Shown here: one piece after another, positions 62,024-64,000 of the stretch | Layout of the letters: every line of letters begins with the position of its first letter | How positions within the stretch are numbered: the stretch's first letter is position 1 | DNA from: Psychromonas arctica DSM 14288 | Lineage (GTDB): Bacteria; Pseudomonadota; Gammaproteobacteria; Enterobacterales; Psychromonadaceae | DNA: 64,000 nt | Direction: 5' to 3' | Assembly (NCBI RefSeq): GCF_000482725.1 | Contig: NZ_KI519477.1 | Span: 361,585 to 425,584 of the forward strand | Position numbers and translations under genes: made by a program | The notes under the pieces: generated by a model | Seen by the model: only the letters and a program-made list of their open reading frames with translations | Databases searched by the model: none | Told to the model about the DNA's origin: nothing

Positions 62024-63157
62024 ATGTTACAAATAGGCGCACAAATCATGAATGAAAATTATAGTCAAAATATCAATATGGAAAGTATAAAAATCACACT
62101 TAAAAATATAGACAAAATAATAATAAATTTTAAATTAGATCAAATAATTTTCGACAAGTCAGAATTAGGTGAAACAGAGCAAGAAAGAATTGACTATAAT
62201 TTATACGCGAATGCTAGGAAATATCCAAAGGTAAAAGATTTCGTTATCAACTTAGCAAATAATGGGTTTTATATGACAGCCCATTCTCAAGGAATATCAA
62301 CCTTTTCAAGTATTTCTAATATAGATAAGTTTTCTGAATTGGCTAAAATAAAAAAACAAAGATTCAATAATATCTTTTTCGATTTAGAGCTTTTAAATAC
62401 TAATGAAAAAAAGCAAAATCTATTAGTGATCTTTTCTTCAGTAGCAGATTTTCCATATAACGCAGATATCTCACGAAGAAATTTTTTTCCTAACTTTAAA
62501 TCTATATATAAATATATACCATATAATACAAACATATTGAGAATTTCTGATATTGGAGGAGTTGTTGGCAGTTTTTATCTCAATAATAACTTTAATCTTC
62601 AAGTTGAAAGCAATATACAAACTCTTTTAAAAAAGATAGCAACAGATCTTTCTATAGCAAAAGAAAATATAGTGTTATACGGAGTATCCAAAGGAGGAAC
62701 AGCGAGTCTTTATCATGGAATATTGGGAGGTTACAAATGTGTAGCTGTGGATCCAATAGTATGCGATGAGTATCATCAAAAAAAACATCAAGACTCACAC
62801 TTTACTATTGGTACATTTCCCGAAAGTAAAAAAGAAAAATTTAAACAGTTAATGAACCAAAATATACACGAGAATGTAAATATTATATATTCAAAAAACT
62901 CACCAATATTCAAAGATATTGAATCAATAATAAAATCAAATGATAAATACAAAAAAATAAATTATTTTAATATTGAACATCCAAAAATAAAAGATCACCC
63001 TGATGTTGGTCCAAATACAATAAATATACTGATGTTAATTATTAATAATTTATTTTATGAATTTTACAAAAAAAAGACAAATAAAAAAAATACAAAAGTA
63101 CTTAAATTTTACATAAGTAAATTTAAAAAAAAATTAAAAATAATTTTTAATTTTTAA
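62024..63157 (+). CDS. Probable alpha/beta-hydrolase, XcbB/CpsF-like capsule protein
   Basis: 377 residues, strongly AT-rich and lysine/asparagine/isoleucine-rich, unlike its neighbours. A serine-hydrolase-like nucleophile elbow, LYGVSKGGTASLYHG, has Ser222. AVDPIV (Asp243) follows, and a late histidine in ENPHPKIKDHPDVG-like sequence could complete a triad. ISDIGGVVGSFYLNNN precedes the elbow. This layout recalls the XcbB/CpsF family of capsule biosynthesis proteins, which I name with reserve. It lies between an intact IS3 element and IS66 remnants, beside nucleotide-sugar genes, so it fits a transferred capsule gene. An internal ATG at 62048 is an alternative start; neither has a clear ribosome site. 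Confidence 0.6.
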   Translation: MLQIGAQIMNENYSQNINMESIKITLKNIDKIIINFKLDQIIFDKSELGETEQERIDYNLYANARKYPKVKDFVINLANNGFYMTAHSQGISTFSSISNIDKFSELAKIKKQRFNNIFFDLELLNTNEKKQNLLVIFSSVADFPYNADISRRNFFPNFKSIYKYIPYNTNILRISDIGGVVGSFYLNNNFNLQVESNIQTLLKKIATDLSIAKENIVLYGVSKGGTASLYHGILGGYKCVAVDPIVCDEYHQKKHQDSHFTIGTFPESKKEKFKQLMNQNIHENVNIIYSKNSPIFKDIESIIKSNDKYKKINYFNIEHPKIKDHPDVGPNTINILMLIINNLFYEFYKKKTNKKNTKVLKFYISKFKKKLKIIFNF

Positions 63158-63189
63158 TTTTTAATTCGAGACTGTAATAAAAACTATTC

Positions 63190-63308
63190 AGGTCTAATTG
63201 AACTGGACACTTTAATTTTGGATAATATTATCCACTAAAGAGGTGAACATGAATACGAGAAGGCAATACAAAACTTATACCAGTGAATTTAAAACTGAAT
63301 CGAGATAA
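63190..63308 (+). pseudogene. Remnant of an IS3-type left end and OrfA start
   Basis: GAACTGGACACTTTAATTTT followed by a ribosome site (AGAGGTG) and an ATG at 63249 encodes MNTRRQYKTYTSEFKTESR, then TAA at 63306. This is the start of an IS3-family OrfA cut off after about 19 codons. It differs from the intact IS3 nearby, so it comes from another element. Confidence 0.7.
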
Positions 63309-63504
63309 ATTGAAAATACTATTCTGGGATACCAACGGATTCTGTCTATACTATCGACGGTTGGAGAAAGGTCACTTTATGTGGCCAAAGCCAGAAAAAC
63401 AAGGCGCTATACATATTACCAAGCAACAATTGAGTTGGTTGTTATCAGGGTTATCACTCGATCCCCCTAATGCTCGCTATCCTCTTAATGGCTTAGAAGT
63501 GTGA
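63283..63504 (+). pseudogene. Remnant of IS66 Orf2 (TnpB-like)
   Basis: From about 63295 the frame reads NRDKLKILFWDTNGFCLYYR, then RLEKGHFMWP and ITKQQLSWLLSGL. These are the conserved parts of the IS66 accessory protein TnpB/Orf2. The N-terminal half is missing and the start comes from joined IS3-type sequence, so it is a fusion remnant rather than a working gene. Confidence 0.75.
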
Positions 63505-63550
63505 CCGCTGAAAGTGACTCCAACACTTTCACTGGTGTAGTGAGCGCTTA

Positions 63551-63598
63551 CCCTTTGTGATGCCTTAACAATGGCTATATGGCAACGAAAAACGTAAG
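63551..63598 (+). pseudogene. Fragment of an IS3-type OrfB
   Basis: TTTGTGATGCCTTAACAATG then GCTATATGGCAACGAAAAAC closely match an internal piece of the intact OrfB (61395-61440, CDALTMAIWQRK). Only about 48 bp survive, with no flanking transposase. Confidence 0.65.
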
Positions 63599-63615
63599 CG
63601 TCTAGCGAACCACAC

Positions 63616-64000
63616 CTACAATTTAATATTCCATGGCAACAAGCTATCGATATCGGGCTCTGGTTTGCACAGTTCATCAAGGCAAGCATTGACGTAATCA
63701 AATGGGATCAGACCATTTGCCTTGGCGGTTTCTACAATACTGTAAAGTGTCGCACTAGCATGGGCACCATTGGTCGTTTGGCTAAACAACCAATTCTTTC
63801 GGCCTATCACAAACGGTTTTACTGCTCGCTCTGCCCGATTGTTATCAATACTTAATCGACCATCATCTAGGTAGCGTATCAGCTTGTGCCATTGATTGGC
63901 TAGATAGTTAGCGGCTTCTATTAGCTTGCTGTTACCGACTAATTGTCGCTGATTCTGTTCAAGCCATGTGTTTAGCTTATTAAGAATAGGCAAACTATCT
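63616..64000 (-). CDS. IS66 transposase (TnpC) C-terminal part, runs off the right edge
   Basis: The frame is open from base 64000 to a stop at 63618-63616 and shows the IS66 C-terminal signatures: DDGRLSIDNNRAERAVKPFV, IGRKNWLFSQTTNGAHASA and ANGLIPFDYVNACLDELC. Only the C-terminal third is in the window. An intact 5' part may lie beyond the edge. It faces the TnpB remnant on the opposite strand, so the original IS66 has been rearranged. Confidence 0.85.
   Translation of the reverse strand, partial: DSLPILNKLNTWLEQNQRQLVGNSKLIEAANYLANQWHKLIRYLDDGRLSIDNNRAERAVKPFVIGRKNWLFSQTTNGAHASATLYSIVETAKANGLIPFDYVNACLDELCKPEPDIDSLLPWNIKL

Noticed and set aside
63283..63504. A new small gene of 73 codons
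   Set aside because: The sequence is the C-terminal half of IS66 TnpB joined to IS3-type DNA.

Overview
The window is chromosomal DNA from an AT-rich marine gammaproteobacterium. Gene content and order fit the Psychromonas/Moritella/Shewanella neighbourhood, with Psychromonas or a close relative my best guess. The pointers are a MotX protein of sodium-driven polar flagella, a Shewanella-type Dld-II/lactate permease pair, a PEP-CTERM protein, and secE-nusG-rplKAJL-rpoBC lying next to tusDCB-rpsL-rpsG-fusA-tuf on the same strand. The genus is an inference from layout, not a measured identity.

Layout. 1-534: start of a porin gene running off the left edge. 535-2367: long gene-free stretch with direct repeats. 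2368-2765: tRNA operon argX-hisR-proM (minus strand) with a broken extra tRNA-Pro and two 174-bp repeats carrying the tRNA 3' end and a terminator. 2995-6374: rnr and rlmB. 6510-7841: unusual coiled-coil/DUF481 protein. 8081-9514: rpsF-priB-rpsR-rplI. 9742-13478: BaeSR-like two-component system and two small proline-rich/EF-hand genes. 13684-17016: msrC, lysS and prfB (with the programmed +1 frameshift). 17480-19697: ilvIH. 19776-21110: PspG-like, PCuAC-like and outer-membrane barrel genes. 21515-25756: cysJIH. 25874-26497: motX. 26668-32409: D-lactate dehydrogenase, lactate permease and a LysR regulator. 32947-33549: PEP-CTERM protein. 33770-34257: decayed tandem copies of the tuf 3' end. 34292-53137: a continuous minus-strand block of translation and transcription genes (tuf, fusA, rpsG, rpsL, tusBCD, ridA, rpoC, rpoB, rplL, rplJ, rplA, rplK, nusG, secE). 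53496-56651: sulfur/persulfide module. 56809-60340: surface-polysaccharide initiation genes. 60528-61799: intact IS3-family element. 62024-63157: very AT-rich probable capsule/hydrolase gene. 63190-64000: patchwork of IS3 and IS66 fragments.

How the parts work together. Most of the window is core information processing and sulfur metabolism. cysJIH reduces PAPS and sulfite to sulfide, and tusBCD relays sulfur to tRNA. The YeeE/YedE pair, the BigR/YgaV-type ArsR repressor and the CoA-disulfide reductase-rhodanese probably handle reactive sulfur. The right end looks like an accessory polysaccharide locus invaded by insertion sequences.

Most unusual features. Two separate highly expressed loci, tRNA-Pro and tuf, each carry downstream tandem copies of their own 3' end plus terminator with nearly the same period (174 and 171 bp). 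The first resembles the tyrT/rtT repeats of Escherichia coli. The second is a protein-gene analogue that I do not recognise from the literature. No clearly new defence or metabolic system is visible.
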